From contig JAXRKN010000044.1 of NCBI GenBank assembly GCA_038502055.1, positions 3,320,001-3,384,000 of the forward strand: 64,000 nt of DNA, read 5' to 3'. Each line of letters starts with the position of its first letter. Position 1 is the stretch's first letter. The notes under the pieces were generated by a model. That model had not been told where the DNA came from and did no database searches. It saw only the letters and a list, made by a program, of their open reading frames with translations. The position numbers and the translations under genes were made by a program. Shown piece after piece: positions 35,301 to 48,971 of this stretch. The stretch comes from Tanytarsus gracilentus. Its lineage: Eukaryota > Arthropoda > Insecta > Diptera > Chironomidae.

Positions 35301-38300
35301 CTGCCAATGAAAAAGAGATTATCGATTAAAAGCTAATCTTGTGAAATGTTCAAAAGGTTTTTTTTTCAGCAGGAAGAAAGTTTTCTCCTTCATCAGTTTT
35401 CTCTTTTATGGAAAAGCAGATGAATTTCACAAAATTCTACATTTGAACACAAAAAATCTGTTGAGACCGAAAAAATACGTTAAGATTTAAAATCTAAAGA
35501 TTGGACAAAAATAAATTGTGTCAGCAAAAAGAAAACAAAATTAATCAAATCCCTAAAAAACAATTCCTTGAACATGATTCCTTCAAACTTTTCTAATCAA
35601 ACAAGGTGAAAGTATTTCTGTTGCGTTTATAGCGCAAATAAAAACTGACATAAGAATTCATCAGATTATAACTTTTCTATTTTCACAAGAAAGGATGAAA
35701 TTAGTCTTTTTGTGTTCCAACAGATTTCGCCTACCTCAACTTCTTTTCTGTTCGTAAAAAAAGCTTTTGTGCAAACATTTTTTTTTGGGAGGCTAAGGAA
35801 ACTTTCTTGATTTATCATGAAACAAGATGGAAAAATCTACTGCGTATGCTTTTGTGTTGGAGTAAAAAAACTTTCTTGGCTTTTATTCAAAAGGATAACA
35901 AGAGAGAAAGTTTTGATATTTTTTGGGATGTTTGGTTAATTTTACTTTGAAACTTTTGATAAATTGGCATAGATTGAATTAAAAGTTTTTTTTTAAAAAA
36001 AATTAATTTAATTTTCAAAAATTTGAACGTTTAAAAATATTTTATGAAAGGTTTTCTTAACTTGAAAGTTTAAATAACCACGAAATAAATTTAAATTTGC
36101 CCTTAAGCAATTTTGGAATTTTGTCAAATAGTTTTTTGCTTCTAAATTCACGATCAGGAAATTTTTTGGCGTGTGCAGGAAATTGGAAGTGAAATTTATT
36201 GCAACTGTGCTTGCTACATAGAATATTAAACTGCAAATATTTTCACATTGTTGCGAGCTGTACCCTTGCAAGCAATTGCTGTTAAATTCCAACAAAATTT
36301 AATTTTAACTCCGAAGATTAAGTTGCAAAAAATTTTAAATGAATTCAAAAAATACGAAATTTAAGAAATACCTACTTAATTTATTTATTCAACTACCTAA
36401 GTAATTATTTTTTAACAAAGGATTCGAAAATCTTCAATTTTTATATTCTTAATTTGAAATTAGTAATTTGTATTATAACTTTTTTAAAGGAATATTTTTA
36501 TTTGTTATAAATATGCTAAATTTATTTAGTCCATAATAATATCATCAATTCTTCTTCATTCAATAAAATTGCGTCACTAACGATGATGAAAAAAATGCTA
36601 AAAAATGAAATAAAATCACCAGGTGGTCCTCATTATTTATATAATAGATCCTATTTTTATATTAAAAGTCAAAACGGAAAGGGAAATTTTTTTTGCAAAT
36701 AAAAGTCAAAGCCCTTTTCAAGGTGAAATGGGTGACAAAAATAATTTTTCTAGTTATTTTTACCATGAAAAAAATCTCGGAGCCTAATCAGATGTTCACG
36801 AAAATTTTCGACCGGCTTGAGTATATTAGGAGTGTCATTCCTTGTTTGAGACTGACAGGCGTCGGGTGAGAAAGGTCATGTTTAATAATTCAGAGAAATT
36901 TTCGCGTGTGTTTGCTCGAAAAAATTTTTTAGAATTTTTCGATAAAACTAAAGTGACTAAAATTATAGAAAAAAAATATTTTAAGAATTTTCCCTCTTAT
37001 GAACATTAAACTTGCATAACACAGTATTTACAATTTTTATTCATCCATAATTCAATTTAAAGATAAATAAATATTTACTCTTCCATACCATCAACTTCCG
37101 TTTCGAACACGTCCTTCAAAACATGGCGAAGTAAATTTTATATCGAGTTATGTTGTAGCATAAAATGAGCATTACTCTAATATAATATTTATGGATGTTG
37201 TCTTGCCAAAAATTTATGCGAGATGATGCATAAAAAATTCTTCACTTAAGTCTATTCAATGATGTAGTCGGTCGGTCTATGAGCAATTCCAGAAATTGCT
37301 CTTAAAACTTTATGTGTGGGAAAAAGTTATGTGAGAAAATTTTCCTCAATAAGTTTAGTTGAAAGATTTCAAAGTAATTTTTTGATATTTTCTTACAAGC
37401 ATTTAAATTTATTTATAATAAACAGCAAATAATTTTTAAAAATACTAAAGCTCATAAGTTTCCTTCTCTTAAGGACTTTGTCATGGTTCATCCAATTTAT
37501 TTCATTTACTTCTTCTTAATTTTTACCAAACCCCAATCGAAAAAGTTAAACTCGCTAATAAATTATTGTCCCGCAACAAAATTCTTTTTTCCCTCTCACA
37601 ACTTTTGGAAAATTAAACTTTTCTGTCATTGAGAGTAATCGCTATTTGTCAAAAGTTTTTCCCCAAAATGTGAAGAGAAAAAAGCTTTTATTTCGTTTCC
37701 TATTCCTCACGAATTAAGTGGCTAGCCTGTGAGAGCTTTTATGGTTTCAATACGTCGTCGTCATGTAAAGAAATGGCAGTGAAAATGCATTCAGGAATTT
37801 TAAGAAGAAAAAATATTTTAAAAGCTTTTTAAAGAGCGTAGATTTAATAAAATCAAAGTTGAATTTTTTCCTCTTTTGCAGCTTCTTAAAAACATTTTAA
37901 ATTTCGCGAAATTTTCACAAAAAAAAAACTCTTTCCAACCTTCAAAATCTCACAATGGATGTTAGGTAAAGTCGGCTGATTGTTCCAGTCAAAAGCACTT
38001 ATTCAGCACCAGTGACTTGAACCAGAATCGATTGCACAGCTCAATAATCTCTCGCACACGCCAAACTCTTCATTGCTAGATTATTAAAAATATTTTCATT
38101 TCTCGAGAAAATCTCTGTCGAATATTTTCATGAAGATAGAGAGAGCATGAGTGTGTAACAAATAAAATTTCCTCAATTTCTGTGAAGAAGTAAAATCAAT
38201 ATTTGATTACTGCTGTAAAACCTCTGTGGATGGTTTTTCTCCCTTAATCTAGGAAGGTTGCACTTGTGTCATTTGAGGATTAATTTTTTTTGGTTAGCCA

Positions 38301-41300
38301 AAAACTTTTTCTCGGTCAACTTTTTACTCATTTATATAGTTTTGGTCCTATCGGACACAGATGTGAGATATTATTGAGGAAAATGCTTATTTGATTTTGT
38401 TATAGTGTCTCATGAGTGTGATCAGGGGATCAAGAGATGGAATTACTGAGTTAAAAATGAGTTGAGATTTAAATCCAAAGATTAAAGGAAAATAAGAAGA
38501 TTTATTTTAATCCAAGATTAATAATTAATCCCAATTTTTATTTTATTCCAGAAAAAACTGAAAATAATACTTTTTTTAAAAAAGATAGGAATTAAAAAAG
38601 TTTTTAATAAAATTTATCTTCTTCGTCCTAAAATTTATTTCACCCTCATAGAATAGCTCAACACAATCCTCCCACAATCGTTTGTTTAATCTTCACCACA
38701 TATTATTAACACTTTATTGTTTTCATTCGTTCATAAATTGAAAAGGGTCTTTTTGATACTTGTTGAAAACTTTTCCCTGTGGTATTTTTACACCTCAATA
38801 TTTTCACATAATTCAATCAGTGAAATTTCTCAGAACCACTCGAGATACTGCCTTCAAATAAAAACTTTTCAATTTTCGTATCCTGCCAAGACCAATTCAT
38901 TTCAACGATAAAGTGGGTCATGCACTCGTGAATAATTTTCGATAACGTTTAAATTTAAACTTTCAGAGCGATTTCGTGCTTCACTTCATTCATGAATATT
39001 TAAAAACCTTAGTTCTTAGTCAATGGCCACGTAAAGCGCAAAAGAGTGCAATATTTTTTTTTATTAAAACTGTTTTTAAGTTAATTAAAAGGTAAATTGT
39101 AACCCACTGTTATATTTTAAATTAACTTAATAAAAACTCCTTTTGTGTTAATTTTTAGAAGCTTTTCTCAACCTCCACGTGTTTTTTGTTAAAAGCTTTA
39201 TCCAAGCTTAACTCATATTTTCTTGTCACGTCCTTCATAATATCTACTCCAATTCAGGAGATTTGATTTGTAGTCGAAATTGAATTCGAACACCGGAAAA
39301 AGTCTATTGAAAATCTCTCGGACGGAAGGAAAGAGATACAAGATGGAAGCTTTGGCAGTGATTAGGAATGAAGTCATCAGCAGGAGTCTACAAGTCTTGA
39401 ACATAAATTTTTAATCAGTGAAGAATTCAATTTCGGATTTTTCTTGAGGCTTTTTTTGAAAGGGTTGGAAATTTTATTTTATTTTTTAAATTAAATTTTT
39501 AAACTTAATTTTTTTTTGCAGCAAAAAACATTTTGAAATTTTCACTGTCCCTTCCCTGACTTTCCCCGCACGCACTCGAACAAGTGAAATTTGAAGAGCA
39601 AACAAAAAATAATCTCATGAGCAACACAAATCACGATTCGAAATTTATTTGCTGACTAAAGCAAGGCCAATTGTGTTGTGTTGTTATGTGCCGTGGAGAA
39701 ATAAATATCACATCAAACCCATGCTTTTATCCTCTTAAATTCAAGCACGAAGCTTTTCAATCCTGTTGATATTGTTTTATCATCGTTTGTTTATAAATTT
39801 GTCATTTTTTGTTGCCTGCATGTGGACGAAAATTGAAATCTGAGCTTATCGAATGGAGAACAATTTGCGGTTGTTTGGTGTAAAACAATCGAGCTCATGT
39901 TGAGTGAGCGAGCAAAATTTGACACGATGAATTTTCCATCAATTGGAGATTTTAAAAAGCGGATTTTGGCGTGAAGTTGACTCGAGTGTTGACTATAATA
40001 GTGGAAATTTTGAGGAGTTTAATAAAGTCTAAATATATTTTTTAAATTGAAATAAATTCTTAATTTTACACCTAGTTGATGTGAAATCGTCCATTGAATA
40101 TTTAATGCTAAACTTTTTTTACGTGTCAGGATATTACGAGCCGTTAATTAGAGCCATTGTCTATCTAATAAATATTTTTTGTGTTAATTATTTTTTCTTG
40201 TTTCCTTCTTAATTTTTTATGCACATCAGCAACATTCGATATGCTCACAATAAGAAATAATGAAGGGAACTTTAACTAAATTATTATTGGTTACACGCAT
40301 CCAAATATTAATTAGGGTCGGAATTACTGAATATAAAACTTAATCTTACATTTATTTTGCCACCGGCACAAGAAATATTCGACACAGATGTGTCACATGC
40401 ATGCACGAGTTATATTCTACGTCTTCGACAAAATTTGATTATCAGTTTATTGAATTTCATTCTGTGAGGCTTTTGTGGATTTAAAGTTGAAGCTTAAAGC
40501 ATTTTTGAAAGTTTAAATTAAAGCTTTAGTGAATTATTGCAAATTTTCTGAATTTCCTCATTCAATGTGGATAAACACAATTTATTCTAATTATGTTATG
40601 TGAACTTTTCGCCTCCGGATGAATTTAATTGACTCTCGAATTGACAGACGACTGCCAACATCGAACAGTTTGGGTCACATTTTGTAGCATCGAAAAGCTT
40701 TTTATTAAAAATCCGCTCAATATTGAAACTTTTTAATAACAAAAATTCTTTCTGTCTGTCAATCATCCGCGAAATCTATAATTAAAAATCTCAGCTGGTG
40801 AAATAAGTTTGAGTTCATTAACTTTTTTAAAATCTATGCGTTTAGCTTTTTTTTCAGCTTGCGAAAGGTCAGCAATAAATTTTTAATTAACTTTCTCCAA
40901 TTGCAGTGTGAGGGAAAAAACAAAACGTGACTTGCCATAAATTTAATGTTGATTCACTTAACATGGCTTCGAGGAGATAAAAGCAAGGAAGCTTTATAAG
41001 TCTTGGACTATCCAAACATGCTTTCAAAAGCTTTCGGTCCACGAGTCACTCAGTCTTGAAAAAATTCGCATCATCAAAAAGAGAGTAAGCCTTAAGGAAA
41101 ATATTCCGTTTACGAAGTGTGTAATTCGATATCGCATGAATGCTCATAAATAAATTATGAATGTAATACAAGGAGAAAATAAATTTCACTTATGAGACAT
41201 AGATTATGCAAATCTTACTCGCAGACTTTTTGCCTTTTTTTCAAATTCTTGTGAAATATTTTGAATTTAAAAAGAGAGGGGAAAATATTTCAAGGTTATG

Positions 41301-44300
41301 AAACTTTTTAAAAAAATTTAAATTTAATTTTTAAATAAATAAATTCCATCAGTAGAAAAAAGCTTTCTTAAAATTAAAGTCACTCATATTGACCTTCTCT
41401 TTTTCTCCATAATTTATTGTCTTAGGAAAATAAACTTCCATTATCTTTTCACCCTCAAATTTCAGACGAAAATCATTCAGAGAGAAAAAAATATGTTTGC
41501 ATATTAAAATAGGCAAAGCAATTTTCCCATTTGTCGCATTTTATTTGTTTAGCGTGGGAATTTGCGAGTTTGATTAAGGCAAAAGAAGAAATTTTTTGAA
41601 TGAAAAATCGTGTCGACTTTAGAGTGAGCGAATACGATGAGATGAGAATTAAAAAATTTATATCAGAACTGAGTGATGCAGCATAAATGTGGGATGAAAA
41701 ATGAGTTATGGAAATTTGAGAGAATCTTAAAAGTTTTAACAATGTAAAATTAAAGTTTTAAATCAATTCGATGAAATAATTGATGATGATAATTCATTAA
41801 ATATTATGATCATCTTCACAACTCCCTTAATTGAGTCGTCTAATGAATTCGATGTCATGTTCGGATAATTACTTTGGAGCAGCCCAGTTGTAACATTTTA
41901 TAAGGTCCATTATTCTTCTTAGAGTGTTACGAGAGAAATTTTAACGCAATTTTAAAACCCCTCAAGATTTTTCGCTACCAAAGCTCAAAAGTTTCTCATC
42001 CGAAGGGATTGTGAGTTAAATGCAGCTTGTAAAGTTCCGCTAACGACGCTTCGTAACATTTTTCTACAGGGAAATTGCGAGAAGTGTAAATCGTTTCACA
42101 GCTTAATGATCTAAATTTTATATTTTCTAGCTAAATTTTCTCCTCTTGACTTAGTTTATATCGAGATTAAATTTTCCTCGCAAAAGCTCACAGCCCATTT
42201 CCTCTTCTACTTCCTTGGAAATTTGATGAATTATTAAGATTATTTGTAAGAGATAGGGGTGAATGTTTGTCGAGCAGATAGCAAATGGGCTGTTTGAAGA
42301 TGGAAGAAGAAAATTTTACTATGCTCAAGAGAAGAGTGGAAGCAGCTGATAATTTAGCATTTTCTGAGTCACTCGAATGTTTTATAGCCTTTTAAGTTGA
42401 GTGAAAAGAAAAAGGGTTGCGATTTGAGAATTTAGATTCAAAAAAATAAAGTATAAAAAAATTCATAAAGCTTTTTTTAAATCCAGAACGTGTTGATTAA
42501 TTAATTTTTCTCACCTTGTCTAAAAAATTAGGACATGTCAAAAAATTCCAACTCACTTTCTCTCTTAATCCATCAACCCTCAAAACTAGTCCGCCTACTA
42601 AGAATTTTTTGCCTCGTTTTGCTATAATTAAAGCACAGGTTGTGTACATAAAATCTTCTCTGTATTTTTTATCCACACTTAATTTCCGAGCGTATTTTTT
42701 ATTGCTTCCGTTTTGAAATTATTTGAAACATTTTTCATGCAACAATTTATTGAGATGGAACAGCATGCTGTTATTTGATATTAAAAAGTTAGACAGAATA
42801 AAACTTCAATTAATCATGTCGTGGAGGTGAGAGAGAGTTTTTTTTTATTTAAATTCATTTCACGCAAATTTTCCACTCGTGTTGATTGCTACAAAAACAC
42901 AATTTGAATTTTTCTTAAAAGAAAAACACCGCACACATTTCAGGCTTGGTGGTGGAGAAAAATGACGCTATCGTTATGGGAAGCAGAAAAGGAAATAATT
43001 TAAAAGGAAAACAAAGAAATAACAAATGCATGGATTTAAAAATTTTGTCGTAAAATTTCAGTTTCATGAACATAAAAAAAATTTAAAAAATTTAATTTAA
43101 TTTTAAAAATTTTTTAACGACCAAAAATGAATATATTAAAAATTAGATTTTTCAATAATTTTCCCCTAAACACTTTTGCTTCCATTCTCACATTGCCGAG
43201 ATTTAAAAAGTGATGAGGGTAATTTTGTTGTGATGAAAATTTTCTTCATTTTTCTTTTGTAATTATTATCACTTCCTTACCAGCGTCGACGTTGTTATTC
43301 CGTCAATGCTATTAAGCTCCATCATGATTTAATTTTACACTCAGCGAAGGGAATTTAATAAACTTTGTTTGCCTTTATTGTTCACCAAATTTTCTTTGTG
43401 GTAATGAAATTTCCTCTCGTCACCGCAGTTTTGATTAATGATTTAATTCCTGGATTATTTATTTCACTTCAGTGTTGAGTTCTAATTTTATCCGTTAAAA
43501 AATGCGTGACTCTTAAAACCAGCCATGATTTTCACAAAAAATCTCTTTTATTTTTTTTATTGCTTTTTAACTAACTCTTGGAATTTATCGCGAGCATTTA
43601 TCAATTGCTGCCATTACTTGACACCGCACGATTAGGACTAAAATTCCGCTAGTTTACTTCCAATATTATCGCGATCCTTTTTACCTTTTGCAGTCGCTGA
43701 TGTTTATTGTTCTGTCTGCCTTAACATTCTGTCTTAACTTTTCCGTTTCGCATAGCACGCTGTAGTTCCACTTTGGAACTATGCACTTTCCATTTGTGTC
43801 CATACACGCGACGCATGCGCACTCAACTGTTATACACGAAGCAACTTGTAGCATCCCCACTAAATCGTCAGTCAGCTGTGCTTTGACTCTTCTTAGCAGA
43901 TGAAGTCGCTCGCAACAAGTTTAACCTTTTTGCCGAAGGGCGAAAAATAAATTTAAATAGAAGAACCTGGATGTCACAATGAAACTGTCACTCTTAAGTA
44001 ATTACGCATAATTAAAAGTAAAAAAATATTGCGACTTTTATCCTGTCCTTCGGTTTGCTGACATGACAGCGTAAAATAAAATTTAATGAGAAAAACTTTT
44101 ATCCTTAACAATAATTAAAAGGATGCAAATGGAATTTCTTTTTTCTCATTGCGGTCAGACGTCAAGGTAGAAAAGTAAAATAAATTTATTAGAGGGTTGA
44201 AGCATCATCAGTGGGTCGGAGGAAATATTTATTAATTTTATTTTTAAGGAAAGAAGCATGGGAAACTTTTAAAATTGACTGTGGAAATAATTGAAACATT

Positions 44301-46202
44301 TAAAAAGCCACAATTAATTAAGAAATTCCTAAAAACTTTTAATTTAAATCTTTCATTAATTTTTCGCAACCACAAAAAAGTTCTTTATCTCTAAAACACT
44401 TGAAAATATTTCTAAACTTCCAAGGAAATTCAGTTTTGAACTCTTAGTTTTAAACCGAACAATTTATTTGCATAAAATTCGACTGAACATGGTGAACCAG
44501 CACAAAATTCAACTAAAACAAAAAACCTTAATTCCACTAATTGTGCTGGAAATGTATTGCATGCAAATTGAACTTGTTGTTTATGAACTTTCCAACAAAA
44601 GCTAAGATGAAAATTACAAGGAGAGCATCTGCTGTAAATAAAAATTTGAAATTATGAGAAAAACGCGAGTTGAATATTTTTTTGGTGTGAAGCGACGATA
44701 AACAGCAAATACTTGGAGGTATTTTTTGTCCTTTTTATCAAACTTTGAAAGATTTTTTGACGAAAACTTTTTCAATCTGTTCATGCCGACACTTTAAAGA
44801 ATCGCTATGGGTGGAAAATTTTGTCGATTTAGTTAAAACTTTAAGTTGAGCCTTGAGCAGTAAAAAATTGAATGGACAAATTTTTGTAAAGGAAGAAAAT
44901 TTCTGGAACTTTAAGAAAACTATAAAAAAATTTAGAGGTAAATTTTATATTGAATCCAAAAATTGAAACAGATCAAGAAATTTTTATCATTTTTTATAAT
45001 TTTTTCTTAAAATCTAAAAATAATTTTCTTAACCCACCATTCATAAGAATTTTCTCAAGAGACAGCACATAATTAACAACCACTCAAATCCTAAGTGTCC
45101 CGTTCATTCGCTAGCTATCACCTCAGTACAATGTTGATAATGAATTGCACTTGACGGAGTGGTAATAACATTAAGTTGTTCACCTTCTAACAGCATCTTT
45201 AAGTATACGAACATATTTTAATTATGTTGTACTTCAAGCCACAAAGAATTTTTTTAAATTTCCTCTTTTAAAATCTTGATCTCAAATCTCTACATTTTTA
45301 AAATCAAAAACTTCCCCGAAAATTTTAATGTTGACTTTTTCCATTGGCACATGGGTGATGAAAGTTTTCTAGGTTTTAACTTAAACTTCACTAAATCATT
45401 ACATTAGAATTAAATCATGATCATTTTAAATTCCCTCACAGTGCCTGCAAACAGAGTTTTTTTGTTGTTACAAAATGTCCTGGAAAAAATTTTATTCTCG
45501 TTTTTATGAGCTCAGCACGTGTTTTAAATGAATGGAAAATTTAATTTAATTTAATTTAAACCAAACTGAAAAAAATGTTCACAGTCAGTGAAAAGAAAAA
45601 GTACATTTATTTCGACTTAACTTTCATGTGAAGTTTTTTGTGAAAATTGAAAATAAATTTAATTAAATTAATTTTGCAATTTTACTGCTCAACCATAATT
45701 GAGTGTAAGTTCAAATTTAATTTTACGCTTCAATAAAGTTTGATTGAATTTCAATTAGATTAAATCAAATTAAATTGAATAACGATCTGGGTTATTTTTT
45801 GTTTTATTTATTCCTAAAATATGTGTTTGTTAATTTTATTCAATTACGGTTAAAATATTTTCAATTATTGAAATCTCAAGTGTTCAAAATCCACAAATTG
45901 AAATCCTGTAATTAAACAAATAATTGCCCGGTCCGCAACATTCTCAGTTGCACTGTTCATGTGGAAAATTATATTAAATTTTTTTTTTTGCTTTTATATG
46001 AATTTATTTTAGATTTTTCAGTCGGATCGTACACAAATATTACAAGTTATGAAGAAATTCATAAAATTTACTAATAAACATAATTTTTAAAAGCGTTAAG
46101 ATGAAAATTTAAATTATTCAACTGGTTGGTATAAGAAAAACTCGAATGTCTCATTTTAGAATTCAAATTTTTCTAACGGTTATTTGACATGTGACGAAAT
46201 TT
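35301..46202. other. About 11 kb upstream/intronic region of Dop1R1, no resolved gene
   Basis: Since the first resolved Dop1R1 exon needs an upstream coding exon, much of this region is probably intron and promoter of that gene. It is AT-rich with short chance frames. The one island that stands out by higher GC content and a sustained open frame is near 43660-43960 (separate entry). An interrupted TTTAA-type short repeat occurs near 45540-45560. No tRNA or transposon ends were recognised. Confidence 0.45.
43685..43803 (-). other. Candidate upstream exon (possibly Dop1R1 5' exon)
   Basis: On the minus strand an ATG at 43803 opens 39 codons (starting MDTNGKCIVPKWNYSVLC, with later NIS) before a donor AAAAG|GTAAAA at 43685/43684. 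The surrounding ~300 bases are clearly more GC-rich than their neighbours, as expected for an exon or promoter. Two N-glycosylation-like sites would suit a receptor N-terminus. However, it ends in phase 2 while the next known exon needs phase 0, so another exon would have to intervene. The same bases read on the plus strand as a pyrimidine-rich acceptor, so direction is uncertain. Confidence 0.2.
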
Positions 46203-47114
46203 TTATTTCTTATTTTGTAAACTTTGCAAATAAATTTCAATTGTCTTTTGTGTTTTTTCATTCATGATTGATCTTACGAAACAATTAATTTCTTGTTCTT
46301 TAATTTTGTGAATGCTGTTCATAAAATCCTCCCTCAAATGCCTTTTGGTGATTCCTCTTGGTTCCAAGTTCATATTTTGAAAGTTTTGAAGGTATTTTTC
46401 GCACTTTTTTATGGCATCAATTTTATCGACCGCAATTTCATCGATCAACCCAAGCTTCAATGCTTCGACTGTTGTTAAAAGCTTTCCATTCATTAAACTT
46501 TTTTCGGTTTCATGGAAAGACATAAGTTGCGACATTAAACCGACCAACATTTTAGGTACAGAAATTCCAAGTTTACTCTCATTAAGTCCGATTCTAAATC
46601 CATCCACCATGACTCGATATTCAACGCATGTTGAAATGAAGCAACCCCCAGCTGGACAACTGCCATTAATTGCTGCTGAGGTCGGAATTGATGTTCCATA
46701 AAGTTTGAAGAAACATTCTTGAGCCGCCGTCCAAAGAGTTCGCAAATAATTCTCAGATGGACTTTGTAAACTTTTCAAGTCCAATCCAGCACAAAAGTTC
46801 CTCTCGAAATTCTAAAACATTAAAATTAATTTTACTTTGACAAAATATAGTTTATTTACACTTGTAAGAATTATTCCTCTGCATTTGTTCTTTTCAGCAT
46901 CTTCGACTGCTTCAGCAATGGCACTAAAAAATTCAGGAATGATGCTGTTGACCGGAGGACGGTTTAACAACAATTTTGCCAATCCACTTTCATTGTCAAT
47001 TTCTAAAAACACAATTTTATCAATCGATGAACTAAATCTGCATGAAATTTTTTTAGAAAATGAACTTAAACCATTTGAAAATAAGTTGGAATTTAATTTT
47101 CGAAGAATCTTCAT
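46203..47114 (-). CDS. Enoyl-CoA delta-isomerase 1-like, mitochondrial (copy A, 287 aa)
   Basis: Crotonase-fold enzyme of the ECI1/DCI family. It shifts cis/trans-3 double bonds to trans-2 so that unsaturated fatty acids can pass through mitochondrial beta-oxidation. Two exons, 47114-46860 (85 codons) and 46811-46203 (202 codons plus TAA). The N-terminus MKILRKLNSNLFSNG is basic, Ser-rich and acid-free, fitting a mitochondrial presequence. The family motifs are FCAGLDL, the oxyanion-hole region INGSCPAGGCF, and GLNESKLGI with the likely catalytic Glu at about residue 163. The end, KTQKTIEIYLQSLQNKK, matches the family's C-terminal helix. It lies 271 bp downstream of copy B in the same orientation and has only one intron where copy B has three. 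It appears intact. Confidence 0.9.
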
Positions 47115-47385
47115 TCTTAAAATTGTTCAGAGTGCAATAAAAAAAAATATTTCAAGATTTGCAAACTTTTCTAAAAATTTCAAATAAATTTAATTAAATT
47201 TTTCCAAAAAATAATTTTTTTTTTCTAAATGATTTAAAAATTAAAATTTTGTTTCGATCCCTTGACTTCTTAATCGTCAAAATACTCTCGAGATAAGATT
47301 AAATTATCAACTTTTAAGGCAAAACTCAGTTCATGACAAAAAGGTAGCACACAGGGTAAAAATTAAATATTTACTATTTTTAAAT

Positions 47386-48398
47386 TTATTTCTTAGATGA
47401 ATTCAAAAAAGCTTTTAATGTTTTTTGCGTTGCTTCACTTTTAGTAAAGTTAACAAAATTCTCGATATCTCTCTCACGATCGGCATTAAAAAGGTCAAGA
47501 ACTTTCTTTCTAAAATTTTGTTTGGTGAGTGCTCGAGCTTCTTTCGGAATGTTTTTATACCGATTTAAAAATTTTAAACATTTCTCAACTGACTCATTTT
47601 TGTCACTCGAAATTTCGTCAATTAAACCAATTTCAAAAGCTTCTTCAGTTGTAAAAATTGTTCCTTGAGTCAACGCAATTTCAGTTTGACGAGCAGAAAT
47701 GATGTTTTTGGTAACTTCGATCGAAACTTCTGGCATGGCAATTCCAAGCTGCGTCTCGTTGAGTCCAATTTTGAATCCCTTCATCATGACACGCTAAAAG
47801 GTGGAATTTATTTAAAAAAATAATTAATAATAAAATTTCTAACGTATTCAGTAAGCATGGCAAAGAAACAGCCACCGCCAATCGCATGTCCTGAAACGTG
47901 AAAATGAAAGTAAAAAATTACAAATGAAAGCATCAATTATTTACCATTTACTAAGGCAGCTGTTGGTAGGAATGACCCGTAAAGTTTTGTACAACAGTCT
48001 AAATAAGCACCCCGGATCGCACGCAGACGGTCAATATCAGGATTAATGAGTTCTTTGACATCGAGACCAGCCGAAAATACGGAGGGAGATTTCTTTAAAT
48101 AAGTTAATTAAATTCTTTCTTTAAAAAAATTCAACTGCAAATTTACACTCGTCAATATAATTCCATTGCAATTCTCATTTCCATTTGCGTCATCGAGAGC
48201 TTTTGAAAATTCCTCTAAAAGCTCCAAACTAAATGAAGACATCGGTGGACGGTTGAATGAAATTGTGGCAACTTTTGTGGCCTCATTCATGTCATTATCG
48301 ATCAATTGAGTTGAGCCACTTAATGCTCGAATTGAGTTTTTAGATAATAACTGCTTGGTATGGCTTGCAGCGCTTATCAGCAATCGCGATGTTATCAT
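47386..48398 (-). CDS. Enoyl-CoA delta-isomerase 1-like, mitochondrial (copy B, 284 aa)
   Basis: Tandem paralogue of the neighbouring isomerase, with the same reaction and compartment expected. Exons 48398-48147, 48092-47945, 47890-47844 and 47793-47386, all GT/AG and in phase, total 284 aa. The N-terminus MITSRLLISAASHTKQLL is a typical mitochondrial presequence. The motifs are FSAGLDV, the oxyanion-hole region VNGHAIGGGCFFAMLTEY, and GLNETQLGI with Glu at about residue 162. The tail IENFVNFTKSEATQKTL is strikingly close to vertebrate ECI1. The CPAGGC of copy A is HAIGGGC here, so the active-site loop has diverged between the copies. The third exon is only 47 bp. The gene is divergent from the lipid phosphatase at 48972, sharing a ~570-bp promoter region. 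Confidence 0.9.
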
Positions 48399-48971
48399 AA
48401 TTTATGCTTTATATGCAATTTGATAAGAAATAATTTTTTGGGTGGTTGACTTGTTAATGTTGATATTGATTAATCAAAAAATTTGAGATTTTGACTTTGT
48501 AAAATTAAAAATTTAATTAAGCACTTTCACCTTGAAATTATCTAATTATTTTTCCTTTATTAATTAAATATTTACAATAATTAAAAATTTAAACCTTATC
48601 AAAATCGAGTCTTACACACGACTCCACTGACTTTAATAAATTATCAAGAGTGTACGACAAAAATATTTTTTGTGTGCGCGCACAAGTTTTTCTCGAAATA
48701 AAAAAACTTCCAATTAAATTATTTTAAATTCGTACGTTGGCTTAAGCCACTTAAAAGAGTGAATTAAAACTCAACTTATTTCCGCTCTTATGCGTGCGAT
48801 GAAATTTTTTGAGCATAATCACGACACGCTTCATCGAGAATGAATGTGAAAATTTTATTTTGACAGCTCAATGTCAACACCTTATCATAGATTTAAATAA
48901 TTTAAGCTCAAAAATCGAGCGATAATGAAATAGAAAGTCTTCTAATCTGTCTGCTGACAGTTGTGATCAGA
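48399..48971. promoter_or_regulatory. Shared divergent promoter region between ECI copy B and the lipid phosphatase
   Basis: 573 bases between two start codons pointing apart. It contains a perfect 12-bp palindrome TGTGCGCGCACA at 48673-48684, which is alternating purine/pyrimidine and stands out from the AT-rich surroundings. No TATA/initiator pair of good spacing was found for either gene. Confidence 0.4.

Noticed and set aside
40381..40394. GACACAGATGTGTC palindrome
   Set aside because: Short arms are expected by chance in 64 kb, and no flanking duplication or element structure is present.
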